Assembly (NCBI GenBank): GCA_035412805.1
Contig: DAONVO010000036.1
Span: forward strand, 1 to 20,249
Length of the DNA stretch: 20,249 bases
Origin: DTU018 sp029550685
Lineage (GTDB): Bacteria > Bacillota > Syntrophomonadia > Syntrophomonadales > Syntrophomonadaceae
Direction of reading: 5' to 3'
A program made the position numbers and the translations under genes. This document shows, piece after piece, positions 13,055 through 20,205 of this stretch. Below the pieces are notes generated by a model. That model searched no databases, was not told the origin of the DNA, and saw only the letters and a list, made by a program, of their open reading frames with translations. Positions within the stretch are counted from its first letter, which is position 1. The number at the start of each line of letters is the position of its first letter.

Positions 13055-13087
13055 AAGGTTTTCTAAAGGGAAGCCTTTTTCTTTTTT
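13055..13087 (+). terminator. Intrinsic terminator of the SRP RNA
   Basis: AAGGTTT/AAGCCTT stem (13055-13061 with 13071-13077, one G-U pair) is followed by TTTTCTTTTTTC. Confidence 0.85.
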
Positions 13088-13194
13088 CTGATTAAGCTGC
13101 CCAACTTCTCGTCCTTGTCTATTTTCCTGTATAATGGGGATAACACTGCTCACCCTTGATTTCCCATGAGGGGAATTCCCAAAGGAGGATGACT

Positions 13195-14691
13195 ATGGGT
13201 TATATGGCATTATACCGCGCCTGGAGACCACAACGCTTCGCAGAAGTTGTGGGGCAGGAACAGACTGTAACCGCTTTGCGCAATGCGGTCCGTGACAACC
13301 GTCTGACCCATGCCTACCTGTTTTCTGGGCCCCGGGGCACAGGCAAGACCAGCATTGCTAAAATTGTGGCTAAAGCAGTTAACTGTGAACAACTGCAGGA
13401 TGGTGAGCCGTGTAACAATTGTTCCTGCTGCCAGGATATCAACAATGGCAATTTCATGGATGTTATTGAAATCGATGCTGCTTCCAATCGCGGGATCGAT
13501 GAAATCCGCGATCTTAGGGAGAAAGTACGGGTACTGCCCGCCCAGGGCAAAAAAAAGGTCTATATTATTGATGAGGTACACATGCTGACGATGGAGGCCT
13601 TCAATGCTTTGCTGAAAACCATTGAAGAACCTCCTGAATCAGTGATGTTCATTCTAGCTACTACCGAACCGCAAAAAATTCCCGCCACTATTCGTTCCCG
13701 CTGTCAGGGCTATTTCTTCCGGCGACTGACCATAGAAGAGCTGGAAGGAAGGCTTAAACAGGTGGCTGAAGCTAATAATATCACTGTGGAGCCTGACGCT
13801 CTGGATATAATTGCCCGGCGGGCTAATGGAGGACTGCGGGATGCTCTAAGTACTCTGGATCAGGTCCATTCCTACCGGGGAGACCATATTGCTAAAGCAG
13901 ATGTTTTAGATGTACTGGGGCTGGTGGATGATGTCTTCCTGGCCCAGCTTATAGACGCAGCCTGGCAAGGGGATGCCGGGCAGGTATTGCAGATGCTGGC
14001 TGCGGCTCTGCAGCAGGGCAAGGAAGCCCAGCAGATTGCCCGGGAGACAACCCTATACCTGCGGGATTTGCTGTTTTACCATACTACCGGACAAGCCGCT
14101 GAGTTAGCGGTAGTTACTGAGGCCAGTATCAGTAATCTGCAGCAACAGAAAAAAGCAGGCACTTCTCGCATCCTGCAGGCTTTACGCATATTGTCAGAAA
14201 CCACTGATAAGCTCAGATTCAGCGAAGGACAGCGCTTCATACTGGAGATGGCTTTTTTAGAGATTACCGCTTTATTTGCTAAAGAGGAGCCGGCTGCGGC
14301 GACTGCCGGCAAAAAGGAAGGGGCCAAAGTATCCCCAGCACAATCAAAGGGAACCCGAGAGCCGGCAGAAGCCCGTGATGCTATGTGGAGCAAAATACTG
14401 GCCGGGGTCAAAGAACGCAAGATTCCTACCCATGCCCTGTTATGCCAGGGAAAACTTCTGGGAATCAAAGAAGATACCGTGTATATAGGTTATAGGAAAG
14501 GATATAAATTCCATAAAGAAAAAATGGAGGAAAAGGCTAATCGAGATATATTGACCGAGGTGCTGCAGGAAGTTGTGGGGCGCCCCCTGGAAGTACAGTT
14601 TATTTTTTTAGATGATGACCAGTATAATGATATTGTTGTGAAAAAAGCTATAGAATTGTTTGGCCAAGACATAGTAGAAATAAAAGAATGA
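13195..14691 (+). CDS. dnaX: DNA polymerase III subunit gamma/tau
   Basis: Clamp-loader ATPase that loads the beta clamp and organises the replisome. From ATG 13195 (AAAGGAGG 6 nt upstream) the product is 498 residues and starts MGYMALYRAWRPQRF like family members. An earlier frame opening at 13156 would pass through the ribosome site. Walker A GPRGTGKT is at 45-52, the four zinc cysteines are Cys64, 73, 76 and 79, Walker B is IIDE (124-127), and the SRC arginine finger is at 168-170. The tail after about residue 370 is short compared with long tau proteins. An A8G slip site at codons 119-121 lies too early to yield a useful gamma. It heads the dnaX-ybaB-recR operon. Confidence 0.95.
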   Translation: MGYMALYRAWRPQRFAEVVGQEQTVTALRNAVRDNRLTHAYLFSGPRGTGKTSIAKIVAKAVNCEQLQDGEPCNNCSCCQDINNGNFMDVIEIDAASNRGIDEIRDLREKVRVLPAQGKKKVYIIDEVHMLTMEAFNALLKTIEEPPESVMFILATTEPQKIPATIRSRCQGYFFRRLTIEELEGRLKQVAEANNITVEPDALDIIARRANGGLRDALSTLDQVHSYRGDHIAKADVLDVLGLVDDVFLAQLIDAAWQGDAGQVLQMLAAALQQGKEAQQIARETTLYLRDLLFYHTTGQAAELAVVTEASISNLQQQKKAGTSRILQALRILSETTDKLRFSEGQRFILEMAFLEITALFAKEEPAAATAGKKEGAKVSPAQSKGTREPAEARDAMWSKILAGVKERKIPTHALLCQGKLLGIKEDTVYIGYRKGYKFHKEKMEEKANRDILTEVLQEVVGRPLEVQFIFLDDDQYNDIVVKKAIELFGQDIVEIKE

Positions 14692-14728
14692 GTCGTAACC
14701 CTAAAAATTTATGAGGAGGTTTGTTGAT

Positions 14729-15058
14729 ATGAAGTTCAACCCGGGCATGGGCGGCAACATGAGCAAAATGATTAAAGAAGCTAAAAAAGTTCAGGAACAG
14801 ATAGTTCAGATGCAGGCCGAACTTCAGCAAAGAGAAGTAGAGGCGTCCGCTGGGGGCGGAGTAGTCACCGTAAAGGTTAATGGCAAGCAGGAACTGATTT
14901 CCCTCAGCATCAAACCCGAAGCAGTTGACCCAGATGATATAGAGATGCTGGAAGATCTGGTAATGGCTGCAGTAAATGAAGGTATCCGCAAATCTCAGGA
15001 AATGGTGTCCACGGAGATGGCTAAGATTACCGGCGGGTTAAACATTCCTGGCCTGTAA
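14729..15058 (+). CDS. ybaB: YbaB/EbfC nucleoid-associated protein
   Basis: Small DNA-binding dimer of 109 residues, always near dnaX and recR in many bacteria; its role in nucleoid organisation is known but loosely defined. The N-terminus KFNPGMGGNMSKMIKEAKKVQEQ and the core SAGGGVVTVKVNGKQE (about 44-59), then PDDIEMLEDLVMAAVNE (about 70-86), are typical. I chose ATG 14729, 8 nt after GAGGAGGT. An in-frame ATG at 14711 overlaps the ribosome site. It lies 37 nt after dnaX and 35 nt before recR. Equivalent to B. subtilis yaaK. Confidence 0.95.
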   Translation: MKFNPGMGGNMSKMIKEAKKVQEQIVQMQAELQQREVEASAGGGVVTVKVNGKQELISLSIKPEAVDPDDIEMLEDLVMAAVNEGIRKSQEMVSTEMAKITGGLNIPGL

Positions 15059-15093
15059 AAATTTCATCAGTAATAAAGCAAGGAGGAAGCAGG

Positions 15094-15693
15094 TTGCGTT
15101 TAGCCCGACCTCTGGAAAACTTAATCGATCAGTTGTTGAAGCTTCCCACCATCGGACCCAAAACAGCCCAGCGGCTGGCACTATATATTTTGAAACTGCC
15201 GGAAAATGAGGCCCGTCAAATTGCTCAGGCCATCATCGATGCGCGGGAAAAGGTTACACCTTGTTCCACCTGCGGATTTTTAACCGATATTGACCCCTGC
15301 GCTATTTGCCAGGACCAGGGGCGGGATCGGCGATTGTTGTGTGTGACTGAAGAAACCAGTGATGTGATAGCCATTGAGCGTACCGGATTTCGGGGGCGCT
15401 ATTTCGTCCTAAATAAAAACTTTCATTTAATGGATGGATTCAACCTGGACGACCTCAAGCTTAAGCCGCTGATTGAGCAATTGTCATCCGGCCAGGTTCA
15501 GGAAATGGTTTTGGCCCTGAATCCCGACATAGATGGGGAGGTTCTCTCTCGCTACCTGGCGGATTTAGCGCGGCCGTATCAGGTGAGAGTTACTCGCTTA
15601 GCCCATGGGTTACCGGTAGGGGGAGACATTGAATTTGCCGATGAAATAACTTTACGTCGTGCCCTGGAGGGCAGAAGTGATGTCCAACCGTAG
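15094..15693 (+). CDS. recR: Recombination protein RecR
   Basis: Acts with RecF and RecO in loading RecA at gaps; forms a ring clamp on DNA. The 199 residues begin at TTG 15094 with an AGGAGG site. The helix-hairpin-helix (LPTIGPKTAQRLA, 17-29) is followed by the zinc finger Cys57, 60, 69, 72 and a Toprim domain (about 80-175) with the TEE and RTGFRGRYFVL segments. The C-terminal RLAHGLPVGGDIEFADE is canonical. The stretch after YFVL is unusual: NKNFHLMDGFNLDD (106-119) replaces the expected HGxISPxDGIGPED. The family is certain; the divergent loop is noted in the findings. Third gene of the dnaX operon. Confidence 0.94.
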   Translation: MRLARPLENLIDQLLKLPTIGPKTAQRLALYILKLPENEARQIAQAIIDAREKVTPCSTCGFLTDIDPCAICQDQGRDRRLLCVTEETSDVIAIERTGFRGRYFVLNKNFHLMDGFNLDDLKLKPLIEQLSSGQVQEMVLALNPDIDGEVLSRYLADLARPYQVRVTRLAHGLPVGGDIEFADEITLRRALEGRSDVQP

Positions 15694-15794
15694 CGATTTT
15701 CACCTATAGAGGAACATTATGGAATAGAGGACATAACTAAACCTTGCCCAGCATATCATTTAATAACCGCTTAGGAAATGCGGGAGGATATGCT

Positions 15795-16085
15795 GTGGGA
15801 TTGTGCTCTTCTCTATGGATAAAAGTCAAGCAGTTGCTGGAATTTAACCACCACCGTCAGCCCGAAGTCAGCATAACCGATGAAGACCTTTTAGCAGAAG
15901 CCCATCAGGAATTATTAGAGGCCCGCAGTCTTTTCACGCAAGTTCAGGACCCAGACATGATTGATTATGCTGTCTTCCATCTTTTAGCAGCCGAACAAAG
16001 GTATGATTACTTGATTCGCAGGATAAAGGCCCAGCGGGGATACATTAGTCAAAGGGAAAAGGGGGAGTTAGGTGGAAGTCGTTAA
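15795..16085 (+). CDS. DUF2508 (YaaL-like) protein
   Basis: Short soluble protein of 96 residues when started at GTG 15795, which has GGGAGG 7 nt upstream. A TTG at 15744 in the same frame has no ribosome site. The core DEDLLAEAHQELLEARSLF, then DPDMIDYAVFHLLAAEQRYDYLIRRIK is helical, with the YDYLIRR end typical of DUF2508. In Bacillus the homologue yaaL sits exactly between recR and bofA, as here. Its function is not known. The 3' end overlaps the next gene by 14 nt, which suggests translational coupling. A length slightly above family norm comes from a longer N-terminus. Confidence 0.82.
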   Translation: MGLCSSLWIKVKQLLEFNHHRQPEVSITDEDLLAEAHQELLEARSLFTQVQDPDMIDYAVFHLLAAEQRYDYLIRRIKAQRGYISQREKGELGGSR

Positions 16086-16338
16086 TGTAATAATGGCAGC
16101 TTTGTTCCTGCTGGTTATTCTCTATCTGGTAGCCCAAGTTTTCATGAAACCCATTAAGCTGTTATGGAAATTGCTGTTTAATTCTGCCGTGGGCTTGATA
16201 CTTTTGCTGGTGGTAAATTATATTGGCGGGTATTTTCATTTTTCCCTGCCCATTAACATAATTACAGTTTTAATAGCTGGTTTTCTGGGCTTACCGGGTA
16301 TACTTCTGCTTGTTTGTTTCCAGCTGCTTATGATGTAG
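16072..16338 (+). CDS. bofA: Pro-sigma-K processing inhibitor BofA family protein
   Basis: Small integral membrane protein, 88 residues, with three hydrophobic stretches (about 5-24, 33-51 and 58-86). In Bacillus BofA holds the SpoIVFB protease inactive in the mother cell until pro-sigma-K must be cut. The GLLLLLVVNYIGG-like centre and the C-terminal NIITVLIAGFLGLPGILLL, where a glycine-rich turn is conserved, identify the family. The start is GTG 16072 behind GGGGGAG. It overlaps the DUF2508 gene. The setting recR-yaaL-bofA is as in Bacillus and points to a spore-forming lineage, though presence of bofA does not prove sporulation. Confidence 0.88.
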   Translation: MEVVNVIMAALFLLVILYLVAQVFMKPIKLLWKLLFNSAVGLILLLVVNYIGGYFHFSLPINIITVLIAGFLGLPGILLLVCFQLLMM

Positions 16339-16350
16339 AACCTGAAAATT

Positions 16351-16373
16351 AGAGAGCGAGCAGCGCTTTTTTG
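16351..16373 (+). terminator. Weak intrinsic terminator of the dnaX-bofA block
   Basis: AGAGAGCG/CGCTTTTT pairing (16351-16358 with 16364-16371, two G-U pairs) runs straight into T6, 12 nt after the bofA stop. Confidence 0.65.
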
Positions 16374-16493
16374 TTTCACAACATAATTATAGATAGAACA
16401 CCTCACAATATATCTAAACTGTGGAGACAAGCTTCCGGATAAAAAAACAGCCCTAGAAGGAGCGGTATAACATAAACCAGTAAATGTGAGTAT

Positions 16494-16517
16494 TATTTAT
16501 CATATTTGAGATAAATA
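16494..16517 (+). promoter_or_regulatory. Inverted repeat abutting the -35 of the oxidoreductase operon
   Basis: TATTTATC and GATAAATA are perfect 8-nt arms with an 8-nt spacer, ending right next to the -35 box at 16518. The site spans about positions -60 to -36, where class II activators bind. A repressor site is equally possible. Confidence 0.5.
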
Positions 16518-16546
16518 TTGACGCACAATTAAAAAATCCGTATACT
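16518..16546 (+). promoter_or_regulatory. Sigma-A promoter of the 2-oxoacid:ferredoxin oxidoreductase operon
   Basis: TTGACG (16518-16523) and TATACT (16541-16546) are exactly 17 nt apart. The predicted start near 16553 gives a leader of about 40 nt. Confidence 0.78.
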
Positions 16547-16589
16547 TATAAAAATTAACATAATTTAGTTTTGCCGACCCCCACGGGAG

Positions 16590-17270
16590 GTGTTAAGGAC
16601 GCAGTTTAATTCAGCAAGAGTTGTAGAAGCATACGTAGGAGAATATGCCAGCGGAAAAAGTGAAATGGCAATTAACCGGGCTCTAGAGCTGAAATCACAG
16701 GGACGCCAGGTCACTCTGGTGGATCTGGATACGGTAGAGCCTTTTTATACGTTACGACCCCTAAAAGAACTCTTAGAACAAAAAGGTTTAACGGTTATCG
16801 GATTTTCCAGGCCCGAAGCTTTTGGGTTAGGAGAGACCGGTGCTATGCTGACCCCGGCTGCCCGCTGGGCTTTAAGGCGGGAAGGGGATATTATTTTTGA
16901 TGTGGGTTATGGTGTATATGGGGCCAGAACCCTCAATTTGGTTGAAGAAGCTGATACATCTACCGAACTGCGAGTTATAGCGGTATTAAATTATTCCCGT
17001 CCTATGACGGGCTCAAAAGCAAGAATCATAGAATATATTAAGGAATTAGGGCGAGTTGATGCCTTGGTAGCTAATACCCATTTAGGGGATGAAACTACCC
17101 TGGAGGTAATTGAGGAAGGAACGCGCATCATTATTGAGTGTGCAGGTGAATTAGGTATACCGGTAGATTATATAGCAATCGATAAAAAGTTCGCTGGGGA
17201 GTGGAATTTAGAACTTTTCGCTATTCCGGTTAAATGGATTACCCGCTACATGCCTGCTGCAATGTGGTAA
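16590..17270 (+). CDS. P-loop ATP/GTP-binding protein linked to the oxidoreductase operon
   Basis: Soluble P-loop protein of about 226 residues. Walker A is GEYASGKS (17-24). VDLDTVEPFY (44-53) resembles the switch segment of MinD/CobQ-type ATPases, and IIFDVGYG (101-108) looks like Walker B. A later VANTHLG (160-166) sits where nucleotide-base recognition motifs occur. I do not recognise a characterised member. Its fixed place before the korABCD genes suggests a job in assembly, cofactor insertion or activity control of that enzyme; that is inference. GTG 16590 is the only standard start before residue 25, yet it lies inside the best ribosome site (GGGAGGTG, 16585-16592), so the true start is unsettled. 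Confidence 0.85.
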   Translation: MLRTQFNSARVVEAYVGEYASGKSEMAINRALELKSQGRQVTLVDLDTVEPFYTLRPLKELLEQKGLTVIGFSRPEAFGLGETGAMLTPAARWALRREGDIIFDVGYGVYGARTLNLVEEADTSTELRVIAVLNYSRPMTGSKARIIEYIKELGRVDALVANTHLGDETTLEVIEEGTRIIIECAGELGIPVDYIAIDKKFAGEWNLELFAIPVKWITRYMPAAMW

Positions 17271-17304
17271 TAAACAAGGTGTAATAGGAGGTGTGACCCC
17301 ACAC

Positions 17305-18393
17305 ATGTTAAAAGTTGTGGATGAAACCAAAAAGGCATTTTTAACAGGAAATGAAACTGTCGCCTGGGCTGCACTGGCTGCAGGCGCCGATATTATGTTT
17401 GGATATCCCATCACTCCTCAAAATGAGGTGATGCATTACTGGACCCGGTTAGCTCCCCGCTATGGTCGCGATTTCCTGCAAACCGAAGATGAGATATCAG
17501 CAGGCTTTACGGTGTGCGGCGCCGTACAGGCAGGTAAAAAAGCCTTTACCGCTACTGCTGGACCAGGCAATGTGCTGATGCAGGAACCCTTTGGTATGGC
17601 AGAAGCCATGCGGCTTCCGCTATTTGCCATAATTCAACAGCGAGGCGGCCCTTCTTCGGGTACGGTAGTGTATTCGCAGCAGGAAGTAGCGCTGACCACC
17701 TATGGAGGCAACGGGGAAGGTTACCGTATAGTGTATTCAACTGCTACTCACCAGGAAATATATGATTATACCATTAAAGGATTTAATGTAGCATGGAAAT
17801 ACCGTTTCCCTACCTTCCTATTGGGTGATGGTTATCAGGCCAAGATGCGTGAACCTTTGGAAATGTATGACCCAGAGGAAAAAGGAATTAAGCTGGAACC
17901 CACCTATCCACTGGTAGGATTGCCCGGAAAAATCGGCGAAGGAAGAGAGCCCCAGCATCTTTGCAATATTTATAGTTTGGAAGAAGAACTGTATGAAGTG
18001 GTAATGAAGCTTTCTGCAGATTATGAAAGAATTGCTCCCGATTTGGTAGAATGGCAGGAACATAGCTGCGAGGATGCTGATATCATTATTCTCACCCACG
18101 GGATTGTATCCCGGGCGGCAGATGATGCCGTAAAAGCCTTGCGAGCCCAGGGCATTAAAGCGGGATATTTCCGCCCCATCACCCTGAGACCTTATCCTTC
18201 CCAGCAATTGCGGGAGGCTATAGCTAAAAGCGGGGCTAAAATATTGCTGATAGCCGAGTCCTCCTATGGTCAGTTTGAACGTTTGACCAAACAGGAGATT
18301 TACGGCGAAACTATTAAAATAGAGCATCTTTATATGCCCGGTGTAGGCATTGTAGATTACGATATTATCAATAAAGTCAAGAGCGTACTTTAA
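17305..18393 (+). CDS. korA: 2-oxoacid:ferredoxin oxidoreductase, alpha subunit
   Basis: Part of a thiamine-diphosphate iron-sulfur enzyme that converts a 2-oxoacid plus CoA to acyl-CoA, CO2 and reduced ferredoxin, or the reverse. The 362 residues show the pyrimidine-domain motif GYPITPQNEVM (33-43), EDEISA (61-66), the TATAGPGN turn (82-89) and QRGGPSSGT (112-120), then a transketolase C-like domain with RPITLRPYP. I prefer ATG 17305, 11 nt after AGGAGGTG; a GTG at 17293 overlaps that site. 2-Oxoglutarate is the default guess by resemblance to KorA; branched-chain 2-oxoacids cannot be excluded. Second gene of a five-gene operon, 34 nt after the P-loop gene. Confidence 0.92.
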   Translation: MLKVVDETKKAFLTGNETVAWAALAAGADIMFGYPITPQNEVMHYWTRLAPRYGRDFLQTEDEISAGFTVCGAVQAGKKAFTATAGPGNVLMQEPFGMAEAMRLPLFAIIQQRGGPSSGTVVYSQQEVALTTYGGNGEGYRIVYSTATHQEIYDYTIKGFNVAWKYRFPTFLLGDGYQAKMREPLEMYDPEEKGIKLEPTYPLVGLPGKIGEGREPQHLCNIYSLEEELYEVVMKLSADYERIAPDLVEWQEHSCEDADIIILTHGIVSRAADDAVKALRAQGIKAGYFRPITLRPYPSQQLREAIAKSGAKILLIAESSYGQFERLTKQEIYGETIKIEHLYMPGVGIVDYDIINKVKSVL

Positions 18394-18412
18394 GAAAGGA
18401 GGAACCATCCAG

Positions 18413-19165
18413 ATGATCACACCGGCAATCCCCAAATCATGGTATTTACCGTCCAAACCGCATAAATTTTGTCCTGGCTGCGGTCATGGAATTGTATTAA
18501 AAGCTTTAGGAGAAGTAATCGATGAGTTGGAAATTCAAGACCAGACTATATTCGGGTGCGACATCGGCTGTTCCTTGCTTTCTTGGAACTTCTTTGCCTG
18601 TGATTCCACTCAGACTCATCATGGACGTACTACCCCGGTGATGGTAGGCATAAAACGGGCCCGTCCCGAATTGATAACTATTGGCTATATGGGTGATGGC
18701 GGAGGGTACTCCATTGGATCCCAGCACCTGCTTAATTCCGCCGTGCGCAATGAAAAGGTTACCCTCATATTGGTCAACAACACCAATTATGGCATGACCG
18801 GCGGCCAGATGGCTCCCACCACCCTGCCGGGTCAAAAAACCGAAACCACTCCTTATGGACGTGATCCGGAGAAAACCGGTTATCCTACCAAAGGGCCGGA
18901 ATTCATAGCGGAATTAACCCCTGAGGGTGCCTATGTTGCCCGAGCCACCGTATCCAAGTACAAGCAGTTAAAGCGCTTTTTAAAGAATGCTTTACGCAAC
19001 CAGATGGAAGGCAACGGCTTCTCCTTTGTGGAAGTACTGTCTACCTGTCCCACCAACTGGCGCACTAATGCCCAGCAAACCTGGCATTTTCTTGAGGACG
19101 AAATGGAGCCAGTTTTCCCAGTAGGCGAGCTGAAAAGCCCCTTTGGCAAAGGAGGCGATAAATAA
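18413..19165 (+). CDS. korB: 2-oxoacid:ferredoxin oxidoreductase, beta subunit (TPP-binding)
   Basis: Binds thiamine diphosphate and a 4Fe-4S cluster. In 250 residues it has KFCPGCGHG (18-26), GCDIGCS (48-54), the TPP/Mg motif GDGGGYSIG (94-102) ending in NNTNYGMTGGQ (122-132), and a late Cys212 (TCPTNW) that probably completes the cluster with Cys20, Cys23 and one of Cys49 or Cys53. ATG 18413 follows AGGAGG. It starts 19 nt after korA and its stop overlaps the start of korC by one base (ATAATG), a coupling signal. The length is that of short beta subunits of the four-subunit (ABCD) type. Confidence 0.93.
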   Translation: MITPAIPKSWYLPSKPHKFCPGCGHGIVLKALGEVIDELEIQDQTIFGCDIGCSLLSWNFFACDSTQTHHGRTTPVMVGIKRARPELITIGYMGDGGGYSIGSQHLLNSAVRNEKVTLILVNNTNYGMTGGQMAPTTLPGQKTETTPYGRDPEKTGYPTKGPEFIAELTPEGAYVARATVSKYKQLKRFLKNALRNQMEGNGFSFVEVLSTCPTNWRTNAQQTWHFLEDEMEPVFPVGELKSPFGKGGDK

Positions 19166-19746
19166 TGGCATTGGTACGAATTGCTCTTGCCGGTGAAGGC
19201 GGACAGGGAGTACAATCGGTAGCGGAGATACTGGCTGAAGCCGCTTATAATGAGAATAAACAAGCTATTTATATTCCAAACTTTGGTTTAGAGCAGCGCG
19301 GCGGCGTGTCCATAGCCTTTATTCAAGTAAGCGATTCCCGTATAGGAGCTCCCAAATTTAACAAAGCCGATGTGGTCATTGCCATGAGCGAGCGGGCTGT
19401 GGGAAGAACCGCGTCCTATTCGGATAGTAATACCCTTTTTGTATATGATGATGGGTTTGATGTGGATCCGGCAGATTTGCCCAAGGAGGCCAAACAGATC
19501 ATGGGCCTGCCCGCTATCAACACCGCTAACAATGAGCTGCATCCGCGGGTATTTAACATTATCATTATGGGAGCGGTTATCGGCTTGACCAATGTAGTTA
19601 CTTTTGAGACTGCCAAAGAAGCTTTGGAACACAAGTTAGGTTACAAATTTGAAAAGAACCCGGATTTGCGGGAACTTAACTTCAAGGCTCTGGAGATCGG
19701 TAAACAGTTGGCAGAAAATGCCCTTAAGGAAGGGGTGGCAAAATAA
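19165..19746 (+). CDS. korC: 2-oxoacid:ferredoxin oxidoreductase, gamma subunit
   Basis: 193 residues of the pyruvate/ketoisovalerate oxidoreductase catalytic (gamma) domain, which helps bind CoA. The start GEGGQGVQSVAEILAEAA (10-27), the QRGG motif (44-47) with FIQVSD, and ADVVIAMSE (68-76) are diagnostic. ATG 19165 overlaps the korB stop, so translation is coupled. It is followed with zero gap by the ferredoxin subunit. The separate gamma gene places the enzyme in the four-subunit group rather than fused PFOR. Confidence 0.93.
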   Translation: MALVRIALAGEGGQGVQSVAEILAEAAYNENKQAIYIPNFGLEQRGGVSIAFIQVSDSRIGAPKFNKADVVIAMSERAVGRTASYSDSNTLFVYDDGFDVDPADLPKEAKQIMGLPAINTANNELHPRVFNIIIMGAVIGLTNVVTFETAKEALEHKLGYKFEKNPDLRELNFKALEIGKQLAENALKEGVAK

Positions 19747-20013
19747 ATGACCAAAAAACAGCTGGAACCTTTGACAACGCCCATGGAAAAGGCTAATTTT
19801 CATATATTCCCTGATTTCTGTAAGGGCTGTGGATTATGCAAAGAAAAATGTCCAAATGATGTTTTGATTTGGTCTGAGAAATTAGGAGTCTACGGCACAC
19901 CCATTGTAAAACCCAAAGATGAAGAAAGCTGTATAGCGTGCTTGATCTGTGAGATGGTCTGTCCGGATGCAGCCATATATATAGAAAAGAAACGCGGTAA
20001 AAAAGCGATGTAG
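19747..20013 (+). CDS. korD: 2-oxoacid:ferredoxin oxidoreductase, delta (ferredoxin-like) subunit
   Basis: 88-residue 2[4Fe-4S] ferredoxin that carries electrons out of the complex. Two classic motifs are complete: CKGCGLCKEKCP (Cys25, 28, 31, 35) and CIACLICEMVCP (Cys62, 65, 68, 72). The N-terminal 20 residues are an extension that may dock on the other subunits. ATG 19747 directly follows the korC stop, with AAGGAAGGGG upstream. It ends with TAG and the operon terminator 15 nt later. Placement last (A-B-C-D) differs from operons where delta comes first. Confidence 0.94.
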   Translation: MTKKQLEPLTTPMEKANFHIFPDFCKGCGLCKEKCPNDVLIWSEKLGVYGTPIVKPKDEESCIACLICEMVCPDAAIYIEKKRGKKAM

Positions 20014-20028
20014 TTATTTTAATCATCC

Positions 20029-20053
20029 AAGCCTCCTATCGGGAGGCTTTTAT
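20029..20053 (+). terminator. Intrinsic terminator of the oxidoreductase operon
   Basis: AAGCCTCC/GGAGGCTT (20029-20036 with 20042-20049) with a 5-nt loop is followed by TTATT. Confidence 0.88.
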
Positions 20054-20082
20054 TCATGGAAACACATTACCACAAGAAGGTG

Positions 20083-20111
20083 TTGTCAAACCGCTTTGTA
20101 TTCAGTATAAT
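20083..20111 (+). promoter_or_regulatory. Strong sigma-A promoter P1 at the right edge
   Basis: TTGTCA (20083-20088) and a perfect TATAAT (20106-20111) are 17 nt apart. The predicted transcript starts at about 20118, inside the base of a hairpin (20115-20147). The gene it serves lies beyond the window. Confidence 0.75.
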
Positions 20112-20114
20112 ACA

Positions 20115-20147
20115 AAAGGTGCTGCGCAAAATATGCGAAGTACCTTT
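20115..20147 (+). other. Stem-loop at the predicted 5' end of the P1 transcript
   Basis: AAAGGT/ACCTTT, GCT/AGT (one G-U) and CGC/GCG segments stack into a 13-position stem with one mismatch. It is followed by TATTATG, a poor T-run. It could be a 5' stabiliser or an attenuator. Confidence 0.5.
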
Positions 20148-20176
20148 ATTATGCCCCTAAAAACCCGGTTATAACC

Positions 20177-20205
20177 TTGACATAGCCTAGGTGGCATGAT
20201 AATAT
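20177..20205 (+). promoter_or_regulatory. Sigma-A promoter P2 at the right edge
   Basis: A consensus TTGACA (20177-20182) is followed after 17 nt by TAATAT (20200-20205). With P1 this makes a tandem promoter pair, as often seen before stable-RNA operons. A GC-rich GCCGC/GCGGC hairpin follows near 20214-20226. Confidence 0.65.

Noticed and set aside
13549..13557. A8G slippery run in dnaX that might give programmed frameshifting to gamma
   Set aside because: It falls at codons 119-121, before Walker B. A frameshift there would destroy the ATPase rather than yield a gamma-like product. The Lys-Lys-Lys-Val is simply a conserved segment.
20183..20198. TAGCCTAGGTGGCATG resembling the region of the sigma-54 promoter at 8056-8070
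   Set aside because: The -24-like GG is present but the -12 GC is missing (TATAA instead). The site is better explained as the spacer of a sigma-A promoter.
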